The notes: generated from the letters alone by a model not told the origin. A stretch of 64,000 bases of DNA from Peteryoungia aggregata LMG 23059 (GCF_030814435.1 NZ_JAUSUW010000008.1:124001-188000); one strand, 5' to 3'. Counted from the first letter of the stretch, positions 28,233 to 38,003 are shown. A program made the numbers and translations.

Positions 28233-29148
28233 GGCGAACCGCCGCGACATCGTGCTACTGGTGGATGACAGTCCCGATGCGCTCGGCTTCCTGACCGAGG
28301 CTCTGGAGGCCTCCGGCTATTCGGTGCTGATCGCCACCTCCGGCCATGCGGCCCTTTCTATCGTCGCCCGCATCAGTCCGGACCTGATCCTGCTCGACGC
28401 CGTCATGCCGGGGATGGACGGCTTTGAGACCTGCCGCAGCCTGAAGGCCGATCCGGTCGTGGCCCAGGTCCCGGTCATCTTCATGACCGGCCTCACCGAG
28501 ACCGAACATGTGGTCAAGGCCCTGGAATCGGGCGGTGTGGATTATCTGACCAAACCGATCAACATCGATGAATTGCGCGCCCGCATCCGCGTCCACCTGT
28601 CGAATGCGCGCTCGGCCCAGAGTGCCCGCGTTGCACTGGACGCAGCCGGCCGTCACCTGCTGGCCATCAGGGGCGACGGCCAGGTGCACTGGACAACGCC
28701 GCAGGCCAACCGCCTGATCGAGACGGCGACGGGTCACCAGGACCGGATCGGCGACGTTGCAAAGGCCGCCGCCGCCTGGCTCTCCGCCCGCAAAGCAGGA
28801 GCCTCGGCGCAGACCGAGACGAGCTTCCCCTTTGCCGGCGCGACCGGCCTGCCCCTCACCCTTTCCCTGCTCGGCACCATCGGCGCCGACGAATATCTCT
28901 TCCGCCTCACCTCCGCCAACCGCCAGAGCGAGGACGAGATGCTGCGCGAACGCTTCGGCCTCACCCATAGGGAGAGCGAGGTCCTCCTATGGATCGCCAA
29001 GGGCAAGGCCAATCGCGACATTGGCGAGATCCTGGGCCTCTCGTCACGCACGGTGAACAAGCACCTCGAACAGATCTATTCCAAGCTCGGTGTCGAGAAC
29101 CGCGCCTCCGCAGCCGTGAAAGCGGCGCATGTGCTGCGGGAGACGTGA
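28225..29148 (+). CDS. Response regulator with LuxR-type DNA-binding domain
   Basis: A 307-residue protein. The N-terminal receiver (about 8-125) has VLLVDDSPDA, phosphoacceptor Asp58 (LILLDAVMPGMDGF) and the TKPIN lysine motif. A middle region of about 100 residues has a PAS-like or linker character. A C-terminal GerE/LuxR helix-turn-helix (about 240-300) contains LTHRESEVLLWIAKGKANRDIGEILGLSSRTVNKHLEQIYSKLGVENRASA. It overlaps the fusion kinase gene, so it is the cognate regulator. Likely targets are the divergent urt-ure genes or a permease gene elsewhere; this is inference. Confidence 0.9.
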   Translation: MAEANRRDIVLLVDDSPDALGFLTEALEASGYSVLIATSGHAALSIVARISPDLILLDAVMPGMDGFETCRSLKADPVVAQVPVIFMTGLTETEHVVKALESGGVDYLTKPINIDELRARIRVHLSNARSAQSARVALDAAGRHLLAIRGDGQVHWTTPQANRLIETATGHQDRIGDVAKAAAAWLSARKAGASAQTETSFPFAGATGLPLTLSLLGTIGADEYLFRLTSANRQSEDEMLRERFGLTHRESEVLLWIAKGKANRDIGEILGLSSRTVNKHLEQIYSKLGVENRASAAVKAAHVLRET

Positions 29149-29264
29149 GCAGTAGGCAGTAAGATTGGATTGATGAGCAGCGTGGCAAGCCTGTGCATTC
29201 ACCGCTCTCTGCTGCGGACCAAACCCTACCCCCTATTGGCTAATGCCTAACCTCCACAACGCAA

Positions 29265-29288
29265 AAAGCCCGGCTTTCGCCGGGCTTT
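29265..29288. terminator. Bidirectional terminator between the response regulator and livK
   Basis: A 10-bp stem, AAAGCCCGGC and its complement, encloses a TTTC loop. An A-run on the left and a T-run on the right let it end both the plus-strand regulator transcript and the minus-strand liv operon. Confidence 0.85.
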
Positions 29289-29312
29289 CCGTCGGTCCGA
29301 TGAAGGATCGAA

Positions 29313-30428
29313 TTAGTTCTGGAAGTACGAGTACTTGCCGTCCTCGCCCTTCTTCCAGGTGTACATGACGTAGTCCGGACGGGTGATGTCACCCTTGGCG
29401 TCGAAGCCGAGTTCGCCGATGACGGTCGTGTACGGGCCCTTTTCCTTCAGAGCGGTCGCAACGGTTTCCGGATCGTTGGAAGCGGCAGCCTTGGCAGCTT
29501 CTGCGATGACCTGCAGGGCAGCGTAGGAGTACAGCGTGTAGGCTTCCGGCTCGAAGCCCGCGTCGCGGAACTTCTTCACAGCGTCAGCTGCGTTCGGGTT
29601 CATGCGCGGATCCGGCGGGAAGGTCATGAGCGTGCCGTTGACTGCGTCGCCAGCGATCGAAGCGAGTTCGTTCGAGGTGATGCCGTCGCCGGACATCATG
29701 GTCGCGGTCAGACCCTGGGTTGCCATCTGGCGCAGGATGAGGCCGGCTTCGGTGTGCAGACCGCCGAAGTAGACGACGGAAACGCCGGCTTCCTTCATCT
29801 TGGCGATCAGGGCCGAGTAATCCTTTTCACCGGGCGTGATGCCTTCGTAGATCACTTCGGTAACGCCGAGCTCGTTCATCGCCTTCTTGGTTTCGTCGGC
29901 GAGACCCTGGCCGTAAGGCGTCTTGTCGTGAACGACAGCAACCTTGGCGTCCTTGAAGTTGTCGGCGATGTACTTGCCGGCAACAGCGCCCTGCTGGTCG
30001 TCACGGCCGCAGGTACGGAAGGTGTTCCACAGGCCGCGCTCGGTGAAGTTCGGGTTGGTGGAAGCCGGCGTGATCTGCAGGATGCCGTTTTCGGCATAGA
30101 CTTCAGAAGCCGGGATCGAAACGCCCGAGTTGAAGTGACCGACGACGAACTTCACGCCGTCAGCAACGAACTTGTTGGCAACCGAAACGCCCTGCTTGGC
30201 GTCCGAGACGTCGTCGCCGAGAACGACCTTGATCATTTCGCCGTTGATGCCACCGGCGGCATTGATGTCGGCAGCAGCCTGCTCGGCACCCTTCTGGAGC
30301 TGTGCGCCGAAAGCAGCGTTCGGACCGGTCAGCGGGCCGGCGACGCCGACCAGGATTTCGGCATAGGCGCTGCCGCTGAAGGCAACCATGGCCGTCAGCG
30401 CAACCGCCGAAAGGAGAGACTTCTTCAT
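29313..30428 (-). CDS. livK: Branched-chain amino acid binding protein LivK
   Basis: A 371-residue periplasmic binding protein of the Leu/Ile/Val family. [23 protein letters not shown] is the signal peptide, followed by [46 protein letters not shown] is the usual ligand-loop region. The ATG at 30428 has GGGAG seven bases upstream; the open frame continues 17 codons further without a ribosome site. It is the last gene of the liv cluster and has a 165-base upstream gap that may hold its own promoter, consistent with high-level binding-protein expression. Confidence 0.95.
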   Translation of the reverse strand: MKKSLLSAVALTAMVAFSGSAYAEILVGVAGPLTGPNAAFGAQLQKGAEQAAADINAAGGINGEMIKVVLGDDVSDAKQGVSVANKFVADGVKFVVGHFNSGVSIPASEVYAENGILQITPASTNPNFTERGLWNTFRTCGRDDQQGAVAGKYIADNFKDAKVAVVHDKTPYGQGLADETKKAMNELGVTEVIYEGITPGEKDYSALIAKMKEAGVSVVYFGGLHTEAGLILRQMATQGLTATMMSGDGITSNELASIAGDAVNGTLMTFPPDPRMNPNAADAVKKFRDAGFEPEAYTLYSYAALQVIAEAAKAAASNDPETVATALKEKGPYTTVIGELGFDAKGDITRPDYVMYTWKKGEDGKYSYFQN

Positions 30429-30593
30429 ATTTTGACTCCCAAGTTTTTTGTGCGGGTTAGGTTTAAAAACCCTGCGCAATACCCGCTGTCACTGCGCCGG
30501 AAAACTGTTCCACTCTTTGTTTCTGGCCGAAGCCTTGTTCTTTGCCAAGTCGACGCCTTCTGTCGCCAATCTGCGACAGAAAACAACGGCTTG

Positions 30594-30947
30594 TCAATCT
30601 TTGTTCTTCCACGAGAAGTATGAGGTTCTCTCATAGAGCCAGTAGTAGTTATCCACCATCTGCGTGGTCCGGCGCGACTGGAAACCGGCGATTGCCCAGG
30701 CCAGCAGCAAGACCACGTCGATGACGTAGTAGAAGGGGCTGACGAACGGTCCCTGGAACAGCGAGTAATGCAGGAAGCGCATCACAAATCCAAGTCCGAG
30801 AATATAGACGAAGACGGTACCGTAGCTCTGCCAGCTCTCGGCGACAGCCCGACCGGTGCGCCAGGCGGTCCAGAAACCGAGCATCATCACCAGAACCCTG
30901 AGAACGATCCGAACGGTCGTGTCGGTCTCGAAAAACAAACCTTGCAT
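30594..30947 (-). CDS. DUF6867 small membrane protein in the liv operon
   Basis: A 117-residue protein with about three hydrophobic segments and the conserved features FWTAWRTGRAVAESW and FQGPFVSPFYYVIDVVLLLAWA. It matches the DUF6867 family, found in rhizobia between livF and livK. Its function is unknown; the constant position suggests a part in assembly or control of the amino acid importer. It starts 18 bases after the livF stop. Confidence 0.8.
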   Translation of the reverse strand: MQGLFFETDTTVRIVLRVLVMMLGFWTAWRTGRAVAESWQSYGTVFVYILGLGFVMRFLHYSLFQGPFVSPFYYVIDVVLLLAWAIAGFQSRRTTQMVDNYYWLYERTSYFSWKNKD

Positions 30948-30965
30948 GTCAAATCCTCCGCGCGC

Positions 30966-31694
30966 TCAGTGATGGCCGCCTTCGAGATAGGCCGCCCGGA
31001 CGGACGGATCGGCGAGCAGTTGCTTGCCCGTGCCACTCATCGTCACCTTGCCGTTGACCATGACATAGGCCCGGTCGGACAGCTTCAGCGCGGCGAAGGC
31101 ATTCTGCTCCACCAGGAACACGGTGAGGCCCTCTTCCTTGTTCAGTCGCTTGATCTGCTCGAAGATGCCCTTGACGATCAGCGGTGCCAGACCGAGTGAG
31201 GGCTCATCCAGGAGAAGCAGTTTCGGGCGCGACATCAGCGCACGGCCAATGGACAGCATCTGCTGCTCACCGCCCGAAAGCGTACCACCACGCTGCGACT
31301 GGCGTTCCTTCAGCCTAGGGAACATGGTGAAGATCTTCTCCACGTCCTCCTTGAAGTACTTCAGGTCGTCGAGACCGGCACCCATCTGCAGATTTTCCAT
31401 GACGGTCATCCGCGGGAAGATGCGGCGGCCTTCCGGCGACTGCGCGATACGACGACGCGCGATCAGATGCGTCGGCAGCTGGGTGATGTCCTCACCGTCG
31501 AAGACAACCTTGCCGGCCCGCGCCTGCGGGCTGCCGCAGATGGTCATCATCAGCGTCGACTTGCCGGCGCCATTGGCCCCGATCAGCGACACGATTTCAC
31601 CCTTGTGGACCTCGACGTCGACGCCGGCGAGTGCCCGGATATTGCCGTAATAGGTCTCGACCCCGGCGACTTTGAGAAGCGGTTCAGAGGACAT
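30966..31694 (-). CDS. livF: Branched-chain amino acid ABC transporter ATPase LivF
   Basis: A 242-residue ATPase: Walker A GANGAGKST, signature LSGGEQQMLSIGRAL, Walker B LLLLDEPSLGLAP, H-loop VEQN. The N-terminus LLKVAGVETYYGNIRALAGVDVEVHKGEI is typical. Its first base overlaps the livG stop region, so the two ATPases are coupled. The final ERAAYLEGGHH-like tail is usual for rhizobial LivF. Confidence 0.96.
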   Translation of the reverse strand: MSSEPLLKVAGVETYYGNIRALAGVDVEVHKGEIVSLIGANGAGKSTLMMTICGSPQARAGKVVFDGEDITQLPTHLIARRRIAQSPEGRRIFPRMTVMENLQMGAGLDDLKYFKEDVEKIFTMFPRLKERQSQRGGTLSGGEQQMLSIGRALMSRPKLLLLDEPSLGLAPLIVKGIFEQIKRLNKEEGLTVFLVEQNAFAALKLSDRAYVMVNGKVTMSGTGKQLLADPSVRAAYLEGGHH

Positions 31695-32566
31695 CAGTTG
31701 TTCCCCCCTGCAACGGCTTCGACTTCGTGGATCGCTTCATCCAATTCTTCATCCTCGACACCCAGATAGGCCGCAATGACCTTCGGGTCGTTCTTGACGT
31801 GGTCCGGCGTGCCGTCGGAGATCTTCTGGCCATATTCCAGGACGACAACATGATCGGAGATTTCCATGACGACCGACATGTCATGCTCGATCAGGAGCAG
31901 GGAGGTGCCTTCGTCACGGATGCTGCGCAGCAGCGTGTTGAGCGCAAGCGATTCCTTTGGGTTGAGACCTGCAGCAGGCTCGTCCAGGCAAAGCAGTTCC
32001 GGCCCGGTACACATGGCCCGGCAGATTTCCAGACGCCGCTGGGCACCGTAGGGCAGATCGCCGGCCGGATCGTCGGCGCGTTCGGTGAGATCCGCCTTGT
32101 CGAGCCAGTACTTGGCCTTCTCGATCGAGGCGGCCGCAGCCTTCTTGTAGGTCGGCATGCCGATCAGGCCGAGCACGGTGTAACCCGAGGCCTTCATCAG
32201 TGCATTGTGCTGCGCCACCAGCAGGTTCTCGAGAACCGTCAGGCCGGAGAACAGGCGGATGTTCTGGAACGTCCGCGCCACCTTGGCCTTCTTCGGGATC
32301 TCGAAATCCGGCAGGCGTTCCAGCAGATACTGGTCGCCCGACTTCTGGGTCAGCGTGATCATGCCCATGGTCGGCCGGTAGAAGCCGGTGATGCAGTTGA
32401 AGACCGTGGTCTTGCCGGCACCATTTGGTCCGATCAGCGCGGTAATCTCGCCGCGCTTGGCTTCGAAGGACAGGTCGTTGATCGCCATGAGGCCACCAAA
32501 GCGCATCGACAGATGCTCGACTTTCAGGATCGTGTCATTGCTCATTGTCGTGTTCCCGGAGGTCAT
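31694..32566 (-). CDS. livG: Branched-chain amino acid ABC transporter ATPase LivG
   Basis: A 290-residue ATPase: Walker A GPNGAGKTT, signature LPYGAQRRLEICRAM, Walker B LLCLDEPAAGLNP, then IEHDMSVVMEISDHVVVLEYGQKI. The ATG at 32566 overlaps the livM stop (TGATG), with AAGGAGGG in the livM tail as ribosome site; a second ATG seven codons on is an alternative. The C-terminal acidic extension (GVEDEELDEAIHEVE) is longer than in E. coli LivG. Confidence 0.96.
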   Translation of the reverse strand: MTSGNTTMSNDTILKVEHLSMRFGGLMAINDLSFEAKRGEITALIGPNGAGKTTVFNCITGFYRPTMGMITLTQKSGDQYLLERLPDFEIPKKAKVARTFQNIRLFSGLTVLENLLVAQHNALMKASGYTVLGLIGMPTYKKAAAASIEKAKYWLDKADLTERADDPAGDLPYGAQRRLEICRAMCTGPELLCLDEPAAGLNPKESLALNTLLRSIRDEGTSLLLIEHDMSVVMEISDHVVVLEYGQKISDGTPDHVKNDPKVIAAYLGVEDEELDEAIHEVEAVAGGNN

Positions 32567-33960
32567 CAGCCGTGACCCTCCTTGGTGAAGCTGCCCGAGA
32601 CGGCCTTGCGTTCCTTGAGGAAGGCCGTCGGCTCTCTGCTGCCGACGAAACCGCGCGGCTTGAACAGCATGACCACGACCATGGCGAGGCCGAAGAGGAT
32701 CATGCGGTACAGTTCCGGCGTGAAATCGGGGCCGAAGACGTGCTTGAGGAACTCCATTTCGCGCAGGGCTTCCGTGCCGCCGATCATGACGATGGCAGCG
32801 ATCGCGATCCCCGTCAGCGAGCCCATGCCGCCAAGAACGACGATGGCGAGAATGACGGCAGATTCGAGGAAGACGAAGCTTTCCGGCGAGACGAAGCCTT
32901 GGCGGGCGGCAAAGAAGGAACCCGCGAAACCGCCGAACATCGCACCGATCGCAAACGCAGTCAGCTTGGTCGTGACGGTGTTGATGCCGAGCGAGCGGCA
33001 GGCGATCTCGTCCTCACGCAGCGCTTCCCACGCACGCCCGATCGGCATGCGACGAAGCTTGATCGTGACATAGGCCGTCAGGCAGCACAGCGCCAGAATC
33101 ACGTAGAAGAGGTAGATCTTGTAATAGGCAGACGACATCGGCAGGTCGAACGTCTTCGCGAAACCATCCGGCGACGCGTTGAACTCGATGCCGAAGAAGG
33201 TCGCCTTCGGAATGCTCGAGATGCCGAAAGTGCCGCGGGTAACGTCCTGCCAGTTGATCAGCACCAGTCGGATGATTTCCCCGAAGGCAAGCGTCACGAT
33301 GGCAAGATAGTCGCCCCTGAGCCGCAGAACTGGGAAGCCGAGGATGATGCCCCAGAAGGCAGCCAGGATGCCGGCGAGCGGCAGCAGGATCCAGAACGAC
33401 AGCCCGAAATTCTGCGCGAGGAGCGCGTAGGAATAGGCACCGACCGCATAGAAGGCGACGTAACCCAAATCCAGCAGGCCGGCGAGACCGACGACGATGT
33501 TCAAACCCCAGGCCAGCATGACATAGATCAGGATCTGGATGCCGAAGTTGTCGACATATTTCAGCGAGCCCTGCACCCCGGTCAGCCAGACGATCACAGG
33601 CGGATAGAGGATGAGCGCACCGAGTGCGATCTTGAGGAAATGCGTCTTGAAGAACGAGGGCTTCGCGTCGATGTCATGCACCGGAACCGAAGCCGCCTTC
33701 TTCTCCTTGCGGTCCGCGAACCAGGGCGAAATGAACGCGACCATGGCGAAGCGACCGACGGCAGCGATGATGACGAAGATCGCCAGCAGGCCGGGACGCG
33801 TGTACCAGATCAGTTCGTTGGCCATGTTCTGATCGGTCTTGATGCCGATATAGAGGCTGAACAGGCCAAGCGCGAGAAGACCGGCGAACAGGCCTTCCTT
33901 GATGGCGCGCGCCATGGTGCCGGACGAAGCGGCACCGTTTACGTTTGCAGGAACAGTCAT
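32566..33960 (-). CDS. livM: Branched-chain amino acid ABC transporter permease LivM
   Basis: A permease of about 464 residues, longer than UrtC because of an N-terminal region with three extra hydrophobic segments and a charged linker (DRKEKKAASVPVHDIDAKPSFFKTH). The core carries NIVVGLAGLLDLGYVAFYAVGAYSYALL and the coupling loop GRAWEALREDEIACRSLGIN. The ATG at 33960 lies four bases after the livH stop with GAAGG upstream. It forms the channel with LivH. Confidence 0.94.
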   Translation of the reverse strand: MTVPANVNGAASSGTMARAIKEGLFAGLLALGLFSLYIGIKTDQNMANELIWYTRPGLLAIFVIIAAVGRFAMVAFISPWFADRKEKKAASVPVHDIDAKPSFFKTHFLKIALGALILYPPVIVWLTGVQGSLKYVDNFGIQILIYVMLAWGLNIVVGLAGLLDLGYVAFYAVGAYSYALLAQNFGLSFWILLPLAGILAAFWGIILGFPVLRLRGDYLAIVTLAFGEIIRLVLINWQDVTRGTFGISSIPKATFFGIEFNASPDGFAKTFDLPMSSAYYKIYLFYVILALCCLTAYVTIKLRRMPIGRAWEALREDEIACRSLGINTVTTKLTAFAIGAMFGGFAGSFFAARQGFVSPESFVFLESAVILAIVVLGGMGSLTGIAIAAIVMIGGTEALREMEFLKHVFGPDFTPELYRMILFGLAMVVVMLFKPRGFVGSREPTAFLKERKAVSGSFTKEGHG

Positions 33961-33964
33961 GGGA

Positions 33965-34867
33965 TCAAACCTTCTCGACTTCCGGACGTCCAAGGATGCC
34001 GGTGGGCTTGAAGATCAGCACGAAGGCCAGGATGCCGAAGGTCGCAACATCCTTGTAGGCGATGCTGAAATAGGCGGACCAGAGCGACTCGATCAGACCG
34101 ATGAGCAGACCACCGAGAACGGCGCCCGGCAGGGATCCGATCCCGCCGAGAACGGCGGCGGTGAAGGCCTTGACGCCCGGAATGAAGCCGTCGTGGAACG
34201 AGGCGACACCGTAATACATCAGGTACATCGTGCCGGCGACGGCAGCGAGCGCGGCACCCATCACAAAGGTGATGGAGATCGTCTTGTCGACGTCGACGCC
34301 GAGCAGCGCCGCCATCTTGCGATCCTGTTCGGTCGCACGCTGGGCGCGACCCAGCGGGGTCTTGTTGACGATATACCAGAAAGCGGCGAGCAGCACGGCC
34401 GTGACGACGACGATGATCACCTGCTTGAGCGCGATGGTGACATTGCCGATATGCAGGACGTCGCTGACCAGCGGCGGGATCGGCTTGTTGCGCGGTCCCT
34501 GCGAGATCTGGATGAAGTTCGACAGCACGATCGACATGCCGATCGCAGTGATCAGCGGCGCGAGGCGGAACGAGCCGCGCAGCGGTCGATAGGCCACCCG
34601 CTCGATCGTCCAGTTCCACAGACCCGTCATCAGCATGGCAACGACCAGCATGATCAGCAGCGCAAGCGCCACCGGGATACCGGCGAAGAAGGATGTGAGA
34701 ATGAGGAAGACGATGAGAGCGGCAAAGCCGCCGAGCATGAAGATGTCACCATGGGCAAAGTTGATCATGCCGATGATGCCGTAAACCATCGTATAGCCGA
34801 TAGCCACGAGGCCATAGATGGATCCAAGAGTCAGCCCGTTGATGAGCTGCTGGATGAAGTACTCCAT
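33965..34867 (-). CDS. livH: Branched-chain amino acid ABC transporter permease LivH
   Basis: A 300-residue permease with about eight spans: GLTLGSIYGLVAIGYTMVYGIIGMINFAHGDIFMLGGFAA and TPLGRAQRATEQDRKMAALLGVDVDKTI are family hallmarks. It is the first gene of livHMGF-DUF6867-livK and follows the upstream region 34868-35070, which must hold the operon promoter. Confidence 0.96.
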   Translation of the reverse strand: MEYFIQQLINGLTLGSIYGLVAIGYTMVYGIIGMINFAHGDIFMLGGFAALIVFLILTSFFAGIPVALALLIMLVVAMLMTGLWNWTIERVAYRPLRGSFRLAPLITAIGMSIVLSNFIQISQGPRNKPIPPLVSDVLHIGNVTIALKQVIIVVVTAVLLAAFWYIVNKTPLGRAQRATEQDRKMAALLGVDVDKTISITFVMGAALAAVAGTMYLMYYGVASFHDGFIPGVKAFTAAVLGGIGSLPGAVLGGLLIGLIESLWSAYFSIAYKDVATFGILAFVLIFKPTGILGRPEVEKV

Positions 34868-35070
34868 ATATTATCCCCCGGACGCGCCTGATTGATGCGT
34901 CTCATTTTGTTGTCCCTTGCGGGCATAGGCGTCGGAGGATTCCATATCGCTTTGTCCGAAAATGTGAAGCCTAAAAGGCAGGCAGAGCACAAAATGTTAC
35001 TGTTAACAGGTGGTTTGACCCCGGAAATGACAGGTCACACAAAAAAACAGCAGAAAAAGCTTACGAAATC

Positions 35071-35094
35071 AGCAGGTCGCGCGAGCGACCTGCT
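35071..35094. terminator. Strong hairpin between livH and the dehydrogenase gene
   Basis: A perfect 10-bp stem AGCAGGTCGC with its complement and a GCGA tetraloop lies 47 bases past the stop of the minus-strand dehydrogenase gene. It lacks a clear T tract in either direction, so it may be a weak terminator, an mRNA stabiliser or part of the liv leader. Confidence 0.4.
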
Positions 35095-35140
35095 GTTCAT
35101 CGGAGGGAGCTAAAGCAAGCCCATATTTGTGGAAAACGGT

Positions 35141-37567
35141 TCAGTTTCTCATCCGCGACCCGTTCGCGTCAAAAAGCGACTGCGGCTGCAAACGGGCGGG
35201 CAGGATTTCCCCAAGAATTTCCACGCTCCAGCCCTCGATTTCGTCGGCAATCTCCTTGGGAACATAGCCGATCGCGACGGATACGCCGCTCGGATGGGCA
35301 AAGCCGCCCGAGGTCACCCAGCCGCGGACTTCCCCCTTGTAGGAGATCGGCTCGTCGCCGATGACGTCGGCATCCTTCGCATCGATGACGAAGGTGCGCA
35401 GCCGAAGCGTGCCGCCAGACAGCTTCTCCTCCATCGCCGCCTGCTTGCCGATGAAGCTTGCTTCCTTTTTCAGTGCGACGAAACGCGACAGGCCTGCTTC
35501 CAGCGGCCCATAGAGCGGGCGATACTCGCGCGACCAGCTGCCGAAGCTCTTTTCGAGCCGGAGCGCATTGAGGGCGCGCAACCCGAAGAGCGAGATGTTG
35601 AACTCCGCCCCCGCCTCCATCAGCGCCTCAAAGACGTAACGCTGATATTCCGGCCGCATCCAGATCTCGTAGCCGAGGTCGCCGGTGTAGCTGACACGGC
35701 CGAGAATGACGGGCGCCATGCCAAGATCCATTTCACGGATCGCCATGAAGGGCAGCGCGGCATCGGAGACATCCAGATGGGTGAGCTTGGCCAGCACATC
35801 GCGCGACTTCGGTCCGGCAATCGACAGACCGACAAGGCTGAGGTTCAGCGCCTCGACATCGACCGAGCCATCCTCGGGCAGATGGCTCTCGAACCAGCGC
35901 ATATGATAGTCCTCGGCAATGCCGGAACCAATGACGAGAAAATCCTCGTCGTCGAGATTGGCGACGGTGAAGTCGCCGATCAGCTTGCCGGCCTCGTTCA
36001 GCATCGGGGCGAGCGCCATGCGGCCCACTTCCGGCAGTTTGCAGGCGAGCATGCGATCGAGCCAATCGCGGGCCCCCTCCCCGCTCACCATGTATTTGGC
36101 AAAGCCGGAGGTCTCCATCAGGCCGACGCTGTCCCGCACGGCCTTGGCTTCGCGGCCGACGGCCTCGAAATCGGTCGAGCGGCGCCAGGAAAAGGCATCC
36201 TCGACGCCTTCGGGCGCAAACCACAGCGGCGTTTCCAGACCATAGGAGGCGCCAAACACGGCACCGGCCGCCTTCAGTTTGTCATAGACAGGCGTGGTCA
36301 GCAGCGGACGCGCACCCGGCAGTTCTTCGTTCGGATAGCGGATCGAGAAGCGGCGGGAATAGTTCTCGCGCACCTTCGCATTGGTATAGGCAAGCGTCGC
36401 ATAATCGCCGTAGCGGCAGACATCCATGGCGAAGACATCAAAGCCCGGATCGCCCTCGATGATCCAGTTGGCAAGTGCCAGACCGACGCCGCCGCCCTGG
36501 GAGAAGCCGGCCATGACCGCGCAGGCCGACCAGAAGTTCGTCATGCCGCGCACGGGGCCGACCAGCGGGTTACCATCCGGCGAGAAAGTGAAGGGGCCGT
36601 TGATGATCTTCTTGATGCCGGCATTGTTGAAGGCCGGGAAATGCCGGAAGCCGATTTCGAGCTCGTTGGTGATGCGCTCCAGATCTTCGGCCAGCAGTTC
36701 ATGGCCAAAGGTCCAAGGCGTCTCGATCGGCGACCAGGGACGGCAATCCTTTTCATAGGTGCCCATCAACATGCCGTTGCGCTCCTGGCGCACATAGATT
36801 TCGCCATCGAAGTCGACGCAATGCATCAGCTCCTTGCCGGTCGTCTTGTTGAACTCGACGACCTCGGGCATGTCCTCGGTGATCAGATACATGTGCTCCA
36901 TGGCGAGCACCGGCAGTTCCAGCCCGACCATGCGGCCGACTTCGCGCGCCCAGAGACCGGCGGCATTGACGACATGCTCGCAGCGGATTTCGCCCTTGTT
37001 GGTGATCACCCGCCAGGTGCCGTCTTCCAACTGCACCAGATCCTCGACCTTGGTGTGCAGATAGATTTCCGCCCCGTTCTTCTTCGCCGACTTCGCATAG
37101 GCATGGGTGGTGCCGTAGGGGTCGAGATGGCCTTCATGCGGATCGAAAACCGCGCCGACGAACTGCTTCGGATCGATCAGCGGCATCATCTCATAGGCTT
37201 CCTGCGCCGAAATGAGGGTCGCCTCACCGCCGGCATATTTGCCCTTGGCAAGCAACGACTTCATCCAGTCGAAGCGCTCCTTCGTGGCCGCCAGCATCAG
37301 GCCCGATGTCATGTGCAGGCCGATATCCTGACCGGAATATTCCTCGATCTCCTTGTAGAGCTCGACCGTGTATTTCTGCAGCTTGGCAACGTTCGGATCG
37401 CCATTGATCGTGTGCATGCCGCCCGCCGCATGCCAGGTGGAGCCAGAGGTCAGCTCGGAGCGCTCCAGCAGGACGACATCGGTCCAGCCGAACTTGGTCA
37501 GGTGATACAGCACCGAACACCCGACGACACCCCCGCCGATGACAACGACACGCGCATGGCTCTTCAT
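35141..37567 (-). CDS. Dimethylglycine/sarcosine dehydrogenase-like FAD protein
   Basis: An 808-residue two-module enzyme. Residues 1-380 are a DAO-type FAD domain (VVVIGGGVVGCSVLYHLTKFG) with STWHAAGG, whose His46 aligns with the histidine that binds FAD covalently in dimethylglycine dehydrogenase. After a linker, the C-terminal half is a GcvT-like folate-binding domain (GEGARDWLDRMLACKLP; FGLRALNALRLEKSFGSWSREY). The family oxidatively demethylates N-methyl glycines, passing formaldehyde units to tetrahydrofolate. It stands alone, not in the sox operon, though the pathway is the same. The precise substrate is uncertain. Confidence 0.88.
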   Translation of the reverse strand: MKSHARVVVIGGGVVGCSVLYHLTKFGWTDVVLLERSELTSGSTWHAAGGMHTINGDPNVAKLQKYTVELYKEIEEYSGQDIGLHMTSGLMLAATKERFDWMKSLLAKGKYAGGEATLISAQEAYEMMPLIDPKQFVGAVFDPHEGHLDPYGTTHAYAKSAKKNGAEIYLHTKVEDLVQLEDGTWRVITNKGEIRCEHVVNAAGLWAREVGRMVGLELPVLAMEHMYLITEDMPEVVEFNKTTGKELMHCVDFDGEIYVRQERNGMLMGTYEKDCRPWSPIETPWTFGHELLAEDLERITNELEIGFRHFPAFNNAGIKKIINGPFTFSPDGNPLVGPVRGMTNFWSACAVMAGFSQGGGVGLALANWIIEGDPGFDVFAMDVCRYGDYATLAYTNAKVRENYSRRFSIRYPNEELPGARPLLTTPVYDKLKAAGAVFGASYGLETPLWFAPEGVEDAFSWRRSTDFEAVGREAKAVRDSVGLMETSGFAKYMVSGEGARDWLDRMLACKLPEVGRMALAPMLNEAGKLIGDFTVANLDDEDFLVIGSGIAEDYHMRWFESHLPEDGSVDVEALNLSLVGLSIAGPKSRDVLAKLTHLDVSDAALPFMAIREMDLGMAPVILGRVSYTGDLGYEIWMRPEYQRYVFEALMEAGAEFNISLFGLRALNALRLEKSFGSWSREYRPLYGPLEAGLSRFVALKKEASFIGKQAAMEEKLSGGTLRLRTFVIDAKDADVIGDEPISYKGEVRGWVTSGGFAHPSGVSVAIGYVPKEIADEIEGWSVEILGEILPARLQPQSLFDANGSRMRN

Positions 37568-37706
37568 GGAAAAACGCTCCCCTTGGCGGCAAAGATTGAT
37601 CTAGCAAAGCTAGTTTGCGCGCGTGAAAGCCAGAAGACCATGCTGCGACGAAAGATGTCGCATGGATGATAGAGATTGTTCAGGGCGCGGCGTGATCTGT
37701 GGAACC

Positions 37707-38003
37707 TCAGAGTTCAAGCTGCTGGCCGTGCGATATAATCCGCAAAATGATGACTTCGTCCGTTTCGACGAGGAAGGCGATACTGACGCTTCGCTCGAAG
37801 CCCACAATGCGCAATCCCTGACGGAATTCGCTTCGCAAGCTTCCACGCATGGGAAAGGACTGAAAACCTTCCAGGAACCGACGGATACGGGCCACATATG
37901 CGCGAGCGACAGGCGGGGAACTGCTTGCTATCAGGACATAACGATAGATGACGCGAAGATCGTTCTCAGCCGCAGGCATCAGCCGAACGGCATAGCGCTT
38001 CAC
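37707..38003 (-). CDS. ParE/RelE-type toxin
   Basis: A 98-residue basic protein of the plasmid-stabilisation ParE/RelE fold: MKRYAVRLMPAAENDLRVIYRYV, then RIRRFLEGFQSFPMRGSLR and a final beta strand VIILRIISHGQQLEL. Family members inhibit gyrase (ParE) or cleave mRNA (RelE); this one looks closer to ParE. Its start overlaps the antitoxin stop by four bases, the standard toxin-antitoxin arrangement. Confidence 0.85.
   Translation of the reverse strand: MKRYAVRLMPAAENDLRVIYRYVLIASSSPPVARAYVARIRRFLEGFQSFPMRGSLRSEFRQGLRIVGFERSVSIAFLVETDEVIILRIISHGQQLEL

Noticed and set aside
32545..34011. 488-codon plus-strand frame antisense to livM
   Set aside because: Shadow of livM; strongly acidic/arginine composition and no plausible start signals.
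34892..35113. 73-codon plus-strand frame between livH and the dehydrogenase
   Set aside because: Lysine-rich tail encoded by A-rich promoter DNA, no family and no good ribosome site; more likely liv promoter sequence.
35129..37669. 846-codon plus-strand frame antisense to the dehydrogenase
   Set aside because: The minus strand has a complete FAD/GcvT protein; the plus frame lacks recognisable domains.
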